64,000 bases of DNA from Haematococcus lacustris (lineage: Eukaryota > Chlorophyta > Chlorophyceae > Chlamydomonadales > Haematococcaceae): the NCBI GenBank assembly GCA_030144725.1, contig JASKMD010000001.1:153501-217500 (forward strand), written 5' to 3'. Numbering within the stretch: the stretch's first letter is position 1; every line of letters starts with the position of its first letter. The translations under genes were made by a program, and so were the position numbers. Positions 30,128-39,185 of this stretch are shown one piece after another. Under the pieces are notes generated by a model that did not search any database, was not told the DNA's origin, and saw only the letters and a program-made list of their open reading frames with translations.

Positions 30128-30284
30128 TAGATAACCGCCTTGACCTCGCGCACTATGCGAAATAATGGTCTCGTCCTCGGCTCTGCTACCATACATCCCT
30201 CGGCTGCGCCTCGGGATGTATGTCCGCGCCACCTCGGCCTCGGCCATTATTTTCGCATAATGCTCTCGGACCGCCAATTATCTA
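30128..30284. mobile_element. Foldback element P5 (157 bp)
   Basis: Ends TAGATAACCGCC and CCGCCAATTATCTA. Inner arms ATGCGAAATAATGG and CCATTATTTTCGCAT, centre ATACATCCCTCGGC and its inverse. It is the right end of the 822-bp insertion. Confidence 0.75.
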
Positions 30285-30288
30285 CTAC

Positions 30289-31876
30289 ATATCAGGCAAG
30301 CGGAGCATAGGCACCTGGATAATGGCCTGCTTTAGAGCATTGAAAGCATCTAACTGGGGTTTAGGCCATTGTGCCCAGTTGAATGTTTTGCCTTCAGGGC
30401 CAGTTAAATTTGTAAGTGGGACAGCAATGGAACTAAAATTACGCACAAATTTACGTACATAATTAGCCATGCCAAGGAATGACTGCAGAGCTGTCAAGTT
30501 CGTAGGAACAGGCCAGTCTTTGATTGCAGTCACCTTGCTGGGGTCTACAGCTACACCATCTTTAGAGATGATGTGCCCCAGGAAAGGTAGAGACTCTTTC
30601 ATAAACTCACATTTGGATAATTTAGCAAAATACTTATGTTGTCTTAGCAAACTGAATATTTCACGAAGGTGTGACAGGTGTTCCTGGATAGACTTGGACA
30701 TGATTAGAATGTCATCAAGATATACCAGAGCACACCGGTCAATCACCGTGGCAAATGCCTGGTTCATCGCCCGTTGAAACGTAGCGGGAGCATTGGTTAA
30801 ACCAAAGCATAACACTTTATACTGATAGTGTCCCATGGGCGTCCTAAACGCAGTTTTAGGAATATCCTCATCAGGTATTCTGATTTGATGATAGCCAGCC
30901 TGGAGATCCAGGGAAAAAAAAAAGTCATACCAGACAATTTATCAAATAAATCATCAATTCTGGGGAGAGGGTACTGATCACGTATAGTGAGCTTGTTAAG
31001 CTGGCGGTAGTCTACGCACATGCGTAGCTCCCCTGACTTCTTCTTTACAAAAAGAACTGGTGCTGCAAATGGGGAGGAGCTAGGCTCTATCAGCCCTTTG
31101 GACAACATGTCAGTAACCTGTTTCTTCACTTCTTCCTGCTCTGGCTGACTCATCCTATAACTGGGCCTGGCAGGAGGTTTAGCACCATCCTGCAGGGGTA
31201 TAGAGTGCCCTACATCACGTGCAGGAGGCAACCCAGTGATAGGCTCAAACACATCAGATAACTCCATAAGGAGGCTCCTTAACTGTGCCGCCTGCTCAGG
31301 GGGAACACCAGGTGGGTCTTGCAGGTTCTCATAAGAGACCAGTGCAACCACACCTATGCCTCCTTCTTTGAGCCACTTAGCAGCCGTTTTAGCAGACAGG
31401 GGGGTAGGTACCACCTCTGTGCCAGGCATCAGGAAATCAGAAGGAATAGCAAAAGCTTCTTTTACAGGTTTTACAGTTTGTAGAGACTCAACTGTACAGT
31501 TTACTGACCCCTTCTTGCTTACCGCTGAAGGCAGTAGGGTAGGCTGGCCCTTAGGGTTACGCAGGGTGAGGGACTTGTCGACATAGTCAAGCAAGGCCCC
31601 CTTGCCATCACGTCCAACCATGCCCAGCACATGTGCCTGTTGAGGCTGAGCCACAGAAGGGGCAGCAGTCTTACATGGCACGGTATTCAAAGCAGGACTA
31701 CACAGTCTTGCTGACAGGGCAGGCAGGGGCTCTACAGGGCAAGCAGGCAAAGAAGCTGTTGTTGAGTTGGCCTGAGGCACACTCACATCATCATCAGCTC
31801 CTACAACAGCAGCATCATGCAACAGTTGTTCAGATTGATCCACAGCACAGTCCTGGCTGGCTGGCTGGGCAACACC
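30289..31876 (-). pseudogene. Ty3/gypsy pol: RT (copy 1, frameshifted)
   Basis: The upstream frame (31,876-30,797) has [38 protein letters not shown] and [10 protein letters not shown], the RT N-terminal part. A 10-base A run at 30,914-30,923 breaks the frame. The next frame gives [31 protein letters not shown] and FLGHIISKDGV, with catalytic YLDD intact. Before RT I see [17 protein letters not shown] but no DSGA-type protease motif, so the aspartic protease is missing or too degraded to see. The region is preceded in the same frame by a single TAG at 31,877-31,879, after the zinc-knuckle segment. Confidence 0.9.
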
Positions 31877-32495
31877 CTAGCGGTTGGTAGCAATACGGGC
31901 CCGGCTGACGCCACGGCGCATGCCCTGATCCCTAGGCTTAGCAGCCTTAGGTGGGGGCTGGGGCTCTGGCTCCAGGTCTGACTCAGAAGCACCAGACTCA
32001 GAGGGAGGCTTGGACTTGGCTTGGCCAGGCTTCTTGGCACCCTCAGGTGGGTGAGGATACCCAGACCTGCGCCGGGCCTCAACAGCCGTGAAGTGGCGGA
32101 AAGGGCAGGGGTGGTTGGTCAGGTGGCCGGGATGGTTGCACTTGAAGCAATACTGCCCAGGCAACAGGGGTTTCTTGGACCACAGCTCATCATGTCTGGG
32201 CCTCTTGCCAGCACCACCAGAAACAGGGGGCTTAGAGCCACGCCTGCCGGGGTGGGCTTCCCCTCGACTGAGCCAGGTCCTTCATAACAGCGGGCTGCAA
32301 AGCAGAGCTGAGACCCCTGGTGAAAACCATGGCCAGCAGGGGCTGACACATGCTGTCATTTCCTGCAAACAGCAGGTTGTTGCGGAAATCAGTGATGTAC
32401 TGGCCCAGGAGCATTCCTGCAGACATCTTGATGGCACCATCAAGAAGCTTAGTACGGGCGACATTACAGTCGTCACGCAGGTCGTCTCCTGTGTA
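30756..32495. repeat. 1,740-bp tandem duplication in Ty3, copy 1
   Basis: Appears identical to 32,496-34,235, including the shared A-run frameshift and TAG. All frames I compared translate identically. Confidence 0.93.
31877..32240 (-). pseudogene. Ty3 Gag zinc-knuckle segment, copy 1
   Basis: Encodes LLPGQYCFKCNHPGHLTN then HPCPFRHFTAVEARRR. The knuckle spacing is C-x2-C-x4-H-x5-C, one residue longer than the usual C-x2-C-x4-H-x4-C. It ends with ARIATNR and TAG, then pol continues in the same frame. Confidence 0.8.
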
Positions 32496-32576
32496 TGCCT
32501 GGTTCATCGCCCGTTGAAACGTAGCGGGAGCATTGGTTAAACCAAAGCATAACACTTTATACTGATAGTGTCCCAT
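32232..32576 (-). pseudogene. Chimeric RT-Gag frame at the duplication junction
   Basis: The RT peptide FQRAMNQA is fused in frame to the Gag peptide [14 protein letters not shown] by the tandem duplication. It is a by-product of the rearrangement, not a functional gene. Confidence 0.85.
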
Positions 32577-33616
32577 GGGCGTCCTAAACGCAGTTTTAGG
32601 AATATCCTCATCAGGTATTCTGATTTGATGATAGCCAGCCTGGAGATCCAGGGAAAAAAAAAAGTCATACCAGACAATTTATCAAATAAATCATCAATTC
32701 TGGGGAGAGGGTACTGATCACGTATAGTGAGCTTGTTAAGCTGGCGGTAGTCTACGCACATGCGTAGCTCCCCTGACTTCTTCTTTACAAAAAGAACTGG
32801 TGCTGCAAATGGGGAGGAGCTAGGCTCTATCAGCCCTTTGGACAACATGTCAGTAACCTGTTTCTTCACTTCTTCCTGCTCTGGCTGACTCATCCTATAA
32901 CTGGGCCTGGCAGGAGGTTTAGCACCATCCTGCAGGGGTATAGAGTGCCCTACATCACGTGCAGGAGGCAACCCAGTGATAGGCTCAAACACATCAGATA
33001 ACTCCATAAGGAGGCTCCTTAACTGTGCCGCCTGCTCAGGGGGAACACCAGGTGGGTCTTGCAGGTTCTCATAAGAGACCAGTGCAACCACACCTATGCC
33101 TCCTTCTTTGAGCCACTTAGCAGCCGTTTTAGCAGACAGGGGGGTAGGTACCACCTCTGTGCCAGGCATCAGGAAATCAGAAGGAATAGCAAAAGCTTCT
33201 TTTACAGGTTTTACAGTTTGTAGAGACTCAACTGTACAGTTTACTGACCCCTTCTTGCTTACCGCTGAAGGCAGTAGGGTAGGCTGGCCCTTAGGGTTAC
33301 GCAGGGTGAGGGACTTGTCGACATAGTCAAGCAAGGCCCCCTTGCCATCACGTCCAACCATGCCCAGCACATGTGCCTGTTGAGGCTGAGCCACAGAAGG
33401 GGCAGCAGTCTTACATGGCACGGTATTCAAAGCAGGACTACACAGTCTTGCTGACAGGGCAGGCAGGGGCTCTACAGGGCAAGCAGGCAAAGAAGCTGTT
33501 GTTGAGTTGGCCTGAGGCACACTCACATCATCATCAGCTCCTACAACAGCAGCATCATGCAACAGTTGTTCAGATTGATCCACAGCACAGTCCTGGCTGG
33601 CTGGCTGGGCAACACC
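32577..33616 (-). pseudogene. Ty3/gypsy pol N-terminal part (copy 2, truncated by the duplication junction)
   Basis: Same protein as 31,876-30,797, with the same A-run break at 32,654-32,663. It lacks YLDD because the copy ends at the junction. Confidence 0.88.
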
Positions 33617-33980
33617 CTAGCGGTTGGTAGCAATACGGGCCCGGCTGACGCCACGGCGCATGCCCTGATCCCTAGGCTTAGCAGCCTTAGGTGGGGGCTG
33701 GGGCTCTGGCTCCAGGTCTGACTCAGAAGCACCAGACTCAGAGGGAGGCTTGGACTTGGCTTGGCCAGGCTTCTTGGCACCCTCAGGTGGGTGAGGATAC
33801 CCAGACCTGCGCCGGGCCTCAACAGCCGTGAAGTGGCGGAAAGGGCAGGGGTGGTTGGTCAGGTGGCCGGGATGGTTGCACTTGAAGCAATACTGCCCAG
33901 GCAACAGGGGTTTCTTGGACCACAGCTCATCATGTCTGGGCCTCTTGCCAGCACCACCAGAAACAGGGGGCTTAGAGCCA
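33617..33980 (-). pseudogene. Ty3 Gag zinc-knuckle segment, copy 2
   Basis: Identical to copy 1 (YCFKCNHPGH and the rest). It lies in the +1 frame relative to the Gag frame that ends at 33,972. The shift would occur near AGGGGAAGCC at about 34,000. Confidence 0.8.
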
Positions 33981-35042
33981 CGCCTGCCGGGGTGGGCTTC
34001 CCCTCGACTGAGCCAGGTCCTTCATAACAGCGGGCTGCAAAGCAGAGCTGAGACCCCTGGTGAAAACCATGGCCAGCAGGGGCTGACACATGCTGTCATT
34101 TCCTGCAAACAGCAGGTTGTTGCGGAAATCAGTGATGTACTGGCCCAGGAGCATTCCTGCAGACATCTTGATGGCACCATCAAGAAGCTTAGTACGGGCG
34201 ACATTACAGTCGTCACGCAGGTCGTCTCCTGTGTACTCGCAGAAGGCGGCACGCAGGTAAGGCCAGTCAGGAACATCAGCATACAAGGCAGCAAAGGACT
34301 CCTTGATGGATGGATACCAAGTGTTGCGAGCAGCGCCAGTCAAGAAAGCAGGCAGCGTGGAGGCAACATCAAGGCGGTAGCGTTCACAGTGACGCTCAAG
34401 GTCGTCGCAGAACGCTAAGGCTCTGCGATGAGTGTTGCTGCACGCATCAGTCCACTTATCTAGGCCAGGTATAGACCTGGAACCCAAGGACAAGGGAAAC
34501 GGCAGGGTAAGAGGAGAAGGACCCATAGGGGCGCCTCGATCTAGTCCTGCAGCACCTGCACCAGGCTGTCCAGTCGACGCAGGGGCACCTGCCCTGCCTG
34601 CTGGATCTACCCTGCGAGGTGGAAGGGGTCGAGACGGTACCTTAGCAGTGATGGAAGACAGCGCTTGGCGGAGAGCTTCATTCTCGGCCTGAATCTGCAG
34701 CTGTTGCGCCTCCAGCTCGAGGATGTAGTCCTCATCTCCTCCGACGTAGCGAGGTCGTTGCTCGTCCATCTCGCCCTCTTCCACGTCGCCACCAGGGGTA
34801 TCCTCTGGGTTATCGCCAGAAGGAGAGTCACCAGGGGCTTTAGAGCCACCTGAGAAAGTTTCCACGACGGCGTTGAACTTCGCCCGAAGCACTGGATTAG
34901 TCCGAGCTGCTTCCAGGAGCTTATCTAGCATATCAACGCCGGGCTCTGAAGGGGTATTGTTGGGGGGTTCGGCTACGGCGGATGACCCGCCATTGCCTGG
35001 ATTGTCTGTCATGTTGCTGTACCGACGTCGGTCGGAAACCAT
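33972..35042 (-). CDS. Ty3/gypsy Gag (capsid region)
   Basis: A 356-codon frame. It starts MVSDRRRYSNMTDN, has an acidic segment, a coiled-coil-like stretch (DYILELEAQQLQIQAENEAL), a proline-rich linker and a capsid-like part ([55 protein letters not shown]). This order fits Ty3 Gag. The downstream zinc knuckle is in the +1 frame, so either a frameshift mutation or programmed +1 shifting separates them. No LTR or primer-binding site was recognised upstream. Confidence 0.8.
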   Translation of the reverse strand: MVSDRRRYSNMTDNPGNGGSSAVAEPPNNTPSEPGVDMLDKLLEAARTNPVLRAKFNAVVETFSGGSKAPGDSPSGDNPEDTPGGDVEEGEMDEQRPRYVGGDEDYILELEAQQLQIQAENEALRQALSSITAKVPSRPLPPRRVDPAGRAGAPASTGQPGAGAAGLDRGAPMGPSPLTLPFPLSLGSRSIPGLDKWTDACSNTHRRALAFCDDLERHCERYRLDVASTLPAFLTGAARNTWYPSIKESFAALYADVPDWPYLRAAFCEYTGDDLRDDCNVARTKLLDGAIKMSAGMLLGQYITDFRNNLLFAGNDSMCQPLLAMVFTRGLSSALQPAVMKDLAQSRGSPPRQAWL

Positions 35043-35149
35043 TTGTAACGGCGTAGCCGCTGCCTTTAATCTTACAGTGTGAGCGGCATGTCCACTTAGA
35101 AATGTCCAACGCAGTCTCTACTATCCACACTCTCGCACAGCAACTGAGC

Positions 35150-35233
35150 CCAGGTTTAGAACGGGACCCTCGGGAGTCGAACCCGAATGGTGAGCTGGTA
35201 GCAGCCCACCATTGACCTCCTCAGTCACTCTGC
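35150..35233 (-). other. tRNA-like sequence with pol III A and B boxes
   Basis: The minus strand has TAGCAGAGTGAC (A-box-like), GGTTCGACTCC (perfect B box) within a TCGGG/CCCGA T-arm, followed by GGGTCCCG. The 5' acceptor half that would pair (GGGACCC) is missing and the anticodon arm is irregular. It is probably a degenerate tRNA or the head of a tRNA-derived SINE, sitting between the Ty3 element and the LINE array. Confidence 0.5.
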
Positions 35234-35273
35234 TAAAGTGTGGTTTACGGATACGCGTAAGCGCACCGTCACA

Positions 35274-38200
35274 GGGGCGGCCTGGGAGCCAGCTGCGGTG
35301 GACCGGCTCAACAAGCCCAGCTATAGGCTGACCCCGGAGGAGCGAGCCACCCACCTCTGCCCTCTACCCGCCCAGCGTCATGTGGAGCAGGAGCAGGCTC
35401 AAGGGCAGGAGCAAGGAGAGGCCAAGGGGGTGGGCAGGGGAGGGGGGCGGGCAAGGGGGCGAGGCGGGGGTAGGGGGAGAGGGCGTGGAGGGGGGGAAGG
35501 GCTTAGAGGGACAGGGGGCGGAGCGAATGGGCAGGCTGCCGACCCAGCTGAGGAGGGGCCGGGCACCTGGCCTAAGGAGGAGTGGCTCTTGGGCCCTTGG
35601 GCTCACCGGCAGCTGGACCCTCACGTGTGGGGCATGGGCATCACCACTCTGCTGGACTTGTCTGTCAAGCATGCCAGGGTGCGCCTCCACCAGCTCCAGC
35701 GCGTCAGTGCCGACCCCTCCTACCTACCAGGTGGGGGCCTGTGGCCTGCGCTGTGGGGCGTGCGCCCCCCCCGGGCAGCGGGAGACCCGGAGGTGACCAC
35801 GGTGGCTGATGGGGCCCTGAGGGAGCTGGAGCACAAGTGGGAGGCCAGCGCGCAGCAGGTGGCAGGCCAGGGGGCAGCGGAAGAGCGGTAGGAGCGGCTC
35901 CACGAGGAGGTGCAGGCCAGCCAGCCGCCCCGCTGGCTGAACACCTCTGCCAGGGCGGCAGTGGCCAGCGCTCACCTCGTGCGGCAGCTGGTGCGGGTGG
36001 AGCGAGAGGGGGAGGCTGAGGTGCAGGCGGCGCAGCACCTGGGAGAGGCTTCAGCCCGGGCGGGTGTGGGGGCGAGGGAGCAGGGGGCCCAGCAGTCCCT
36101 GCTGGCCAGCGCAGTCCTCGACCAGTACTATGGCGACCGCTCCTCTTTCTACTTTTACCATCGCGATCAGCCTGCGCACACCCCCACCCTCATCTCCTCT
36201 CTCCCGCTCCCTAGCCAGCCAGGTCAGCTAGCAGACCTCACCACGCCGGCCGGGGTGAAGGCAGCGTGCAAGGCTTTCCAGCAGCACTACTCAGCCGCCG
36301 AGCCCACCGGAGTCTACGCAGCCAAGCCGATGGACACAGCTGCGCGCGTCACGCTGCTGGGCAGCCTCACCTCCCACCTCACCCCCACCCAGGCCAGGGC
36401 TGCCGAGGGCCCCACAAAACAATATGGCAGCCCTATGCTGTCAGAGGAGGAGCTGGGCCGGGCTCTGCAGGGCTGCGCGCACAGCAAGGCCCCGGGGCTA
36501 GATGGGCTGCCTTTGGAGGTCTATGACCGGTTGTGGGTGGAGCTGGGGCGGCCGCTGCGGGCTATGTTGCAAGAGGCCCTGGCAGACACCGCTGACCCTG
36601 CCCCTCTGGTTGAGTTCCAGACAGGCATCATCACCCTCGTTCCCAAGGCTGGCAAGCCGAGGGACCAGGTGGCTGGATACCGCCCCATCACGCTCCTCAA
36701 CTGCGACGGGCGCCTGGTGGCCAGGGCAGTGGAGGACCGGCTGCAGCTGCCCTTGGACCTGCTGGTGTCCCCCTCTCAGTCCGCCTGCATCCTAGGCAGG
36801 GACATCAGCGACAGCGTGCAGTTCCACCTAGGCCTGCTGGAGTACCTGCAGCAGCGGGGCAGCCCAGCCTGGCTGTTGTTGCTGGACCTAGCGGGGGCCT
36901 TTGACAACGTGTCCTGGGGCTTGCTCCAGGACACGATGGAGGCCATGGGGTTCTGCCGGGAGGGGCATGTGCGCTGGGCTTAGCTGCTGCACCGGGGGGC
37001 AGGAGCCAGGTGTTGGTCAACGGCCACCTCACCGACAGCTTTCCCCTTGCGTCGGGGCTGCTGCAGGGCAGCGGGGCCTCCCCGCTCTACTGGTGCATTG
37101 TGCTCCAGCCGCTGGTCAGCTACCTCAGCTCGCTCCAGCTGGCAGGCCGCATTAGCACCCCCACCATCCGCTCCAGCCCTCTCGCCATACACAGGGCCTC
37201 CCTGACCCCCGCGCTCCCCTCCAAGGAGTATGCGGATGACCTCACCATCGTGGTGCTCGATCGGGTCAGAGACGGGAAGGTGGTAGTGGAGGCCCTGGGC
37301 CTGTTCCGCGCCGCTGGGGGCCCTGCGCTGAGCGTGAGCAAGAGCTCAGCCCTGCCGTGCGCCCAGCCAGAGCCTGGGCCGGGTAACCAGGAGGGCACGG
37401 GCCCCGAGGGGGCGGGGAGGAGAGGAAGGGGGGGTGACGGGGGGGAAGGGGGCGGGCAGGGGCAGGTGGGCGAGCTAGGGGGTGGGGCGGGGGAAGGTGG
37501 CGGGCAAGGGCCGCAGCAGGGCGGGCAGGAGCAGGGTGGGGAGCAGGAGCCGGAGGTGGTCATCCCAGCTGTCCGAGTGGGGGTGCCCGTGCGCCACCTG
37601 GGGGTCCCTCTTGGGGCGGCCTCCTACGCTGCCACCAGCGAGGCCGCCTTCGGTGGGGCGGCCGCGGCCATGATGGCAGCCTCCCTCCCTTGGCGGCCCC
37701 AAGGCCTCAACCTCCTGGGGCGGGTGCAGGTGGCACAACAGTGCCTGGCCTCCAAGTCCATCTACCAAATGGCTTTCGTGCAACCCTCCGCTCCTCCGGC
37801 GCAAGCCATGGCCTTGGCTGTCAACCGCTGTGTGGCAGCCTCAGACCTGCCCCAGGAGCGCAGCCCCAACAGCAGCCGCCTCTACCCCAGCAAGACCATC
37901 TGCGTGATGCCCCGGGGGGAGGGAGGGGGGGGGCTTCCCGACCTGGGGGTCACCAGCACGGCCATGCTGGCAAAGATGCTAGCCCAGTTCTGGTCGCCCC
38001 GGGTTCGTCCCTGGCAGCCTCGGACCCATAGCCTGCTGGCAGACCCCTCTCACGGCCTCAGCACGTGGATCATCAACGACCCCACCGCCCCCCCCCTCGC
38101 GAGGCATCAGCCCGCGGCTGCAAGCTCACGTGGCGGCCCTGGCTGAGCTAAAGCTGTTCCGTGCCGTGCCCCCGGCTAGCCAATCCTTCTTCTCGGTCCT

Positions 38201-38567
38201 GGCGGAGGCGCTGTGGTACAACGCGCAAGTCCGCTTGAACCCGGCAGCAAGGGAGGCGGCAGCTGAGCGGGGTTGGACCCACGTCCGCCACGTGAGGGAG
38301 GCCCTCCACAGCCCCCAGCTGGAGGGGGAGGCCCGGTGGGCTGCTGACCTGGTCAGGGCTTGCCTACCCGAGCCCTGGCAGGGCATGGTGGACCGCCTAC
38401 AACCACCTCAGCCGGAGTGGGAGTGTTTGAGGGTTGGGCCAGGTGTGGGGTTTGTGTTGCGGCGCACCCCCATGCTCCAGCCCTCCCACTCGGTGGGCCC
38501 AAACGGCCACCTCTACCCCCTAGACCCCACAGGGCAAGCGGCCCTCGGGGCTCTCTGGGCGGAGGAG
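35274..38567 (+). mobile_element. LINE array unit 1 (3,294 bp)
   Basis: Begins abruptly at the array edge with GGGGCGGCCTGGG, inside the LINE C-terminal domain. The C-terminal frame is broken by TAG at 35,889-35,891. The linker/RT frame (35,910-36,983) contains SKAPGLDGLPLEVY, GIITLVPKAGKP, LLLLDLAGAFDNVSW and ends at TAG 36,981-36,983. After a 1-base loss in GGGGGGCAGG the frame 37,010-38,146 carries LVNGHLTDSF, SGLLQGSGASPLY, the catalytic box YADD (37,229-37,240) and LNLLGRVQVAQQCLASKS. A 9-C run at about 38,088 shifts the frame. No EEP domain is present. Confidence 0.9.
35910..38146 (+). pseudogene. LINE reverse transcriptase, unit 1 (stop plus frameshift)
   Basis: The RT is in two frames, 35,910-36,983 and 37,010-38,146. 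Palm motifs are present: LLLLDLAGAFDNV (first catalytic Asp), LLQGSGASPLYW and EYADDLTIVV. The TAG and the 1-base deletion just after motif A make it inactive. It shares both lesions with units 2, 4 and 5. Confidence 0.88.
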
Positions 38568-39185
38568 GGGGCGGCCTGGGAGCCAGCTGCGGTGGACCGG
38601 CTCAACAAGCCCAGCTATAGGCTGACCCCGGAGGAGCGAGCCACCCACCTCGGCCCTCTACCCGCCCAGCGTCATGTGGAGCAGGAGCAGGCTCAAGGGC
38701 AGGAGCAAGGAGAGGCCAAGGGGGGGGGCAGGGGAGGGGGGCGGGCAAGGGGGCGAGGCGGGGGTAGGGGGAGAGGGCGTGGAGGGGGGGAAGGGCTTAG
38801 AGGGACAGGGGGCGGAGCGAATGGGCAGGCTGCCGACCCAGCTGAGGAGGGGCCGGGCACCTGGCCTAAGGAGGAGTGGCTCTTGGGCCCTTGGGCTCAC
38901 CGGCAGCTGGACCCTCACGTGTGGGGCATGGGCATCACCACTCTGCTGGACTTGTCTGTCAAGCATGCCAGGGTGCGCCTCCACCAGCTCCAGCGCGTCA
39001 GTGCCGACCCCTCCTACCTACCAGGTGGGGGCCTGTGGCCTGCGCTGTGGGGCGTGCGCCCCCCCCGGGCAGCGGGAGACCCGGAGGTGACGACGGTGGC
39101 TGATGGGGCCCTGAGGGAGCTGGAGCACAAGTGGGAGGCCAGCGCGCAGCAGGTGGCAGGCCAGGGGGCAGCGGAAGAGCGGTAG
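38130..39185 (+). pseudogene. LINE C-terminal domain spanning units 1 and 2
   Basis: Encodes LAELKLFRAVPPASQSFF, VLRRTPMLQPSHSVGP, a Gly/Arg-rich linker (GGRARGRGGGRGRGRGGG), GPWAHRQLDPHVWGMG and TLLDLSVKHARVRLHQLQ. The middle is an RGG-like RNA-binding type of sequence. It is stopped by the shared TAG before the EEP-RT linker. Confidence 0.75.

Larger units (their letters stand above)
29467..30288. mobile_element. 822-bp insertion between RT and RNase H, ATAT target duplication
   Basis: ATAT is present at 29,463-29,466 and 30,289-30,292. Removing one copy and the insert joins MLRLPD to ITKPFEVYCD, the normal Ty3 continuity. The insert has no coding domain. Its right end is foldback P5, and it contains a 20-bp repeat block. 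It has no obvious terminal inverted repeats, so its class is unknown. Confidence 0.7.
32496..34235. repeat. 1,740-bp tandem duplication in Ty3, copy 2
   Basis: The junction GTGTA|TGCCTGG at 32,495/32,496 joins gag sequence to RT sequence. There is no target duplication and at most a 1-base overlap. The absence of any difference points to a very recent event or an assembly artefact. Confidence 0.93.

Noticed and set aside
30128..30284. Helitron 3' end (terminal hairpin)
   Set aside because: No CTRR end, no TC start and no A-T insertion. The flanking duplication ATAT argues against a Helitron.
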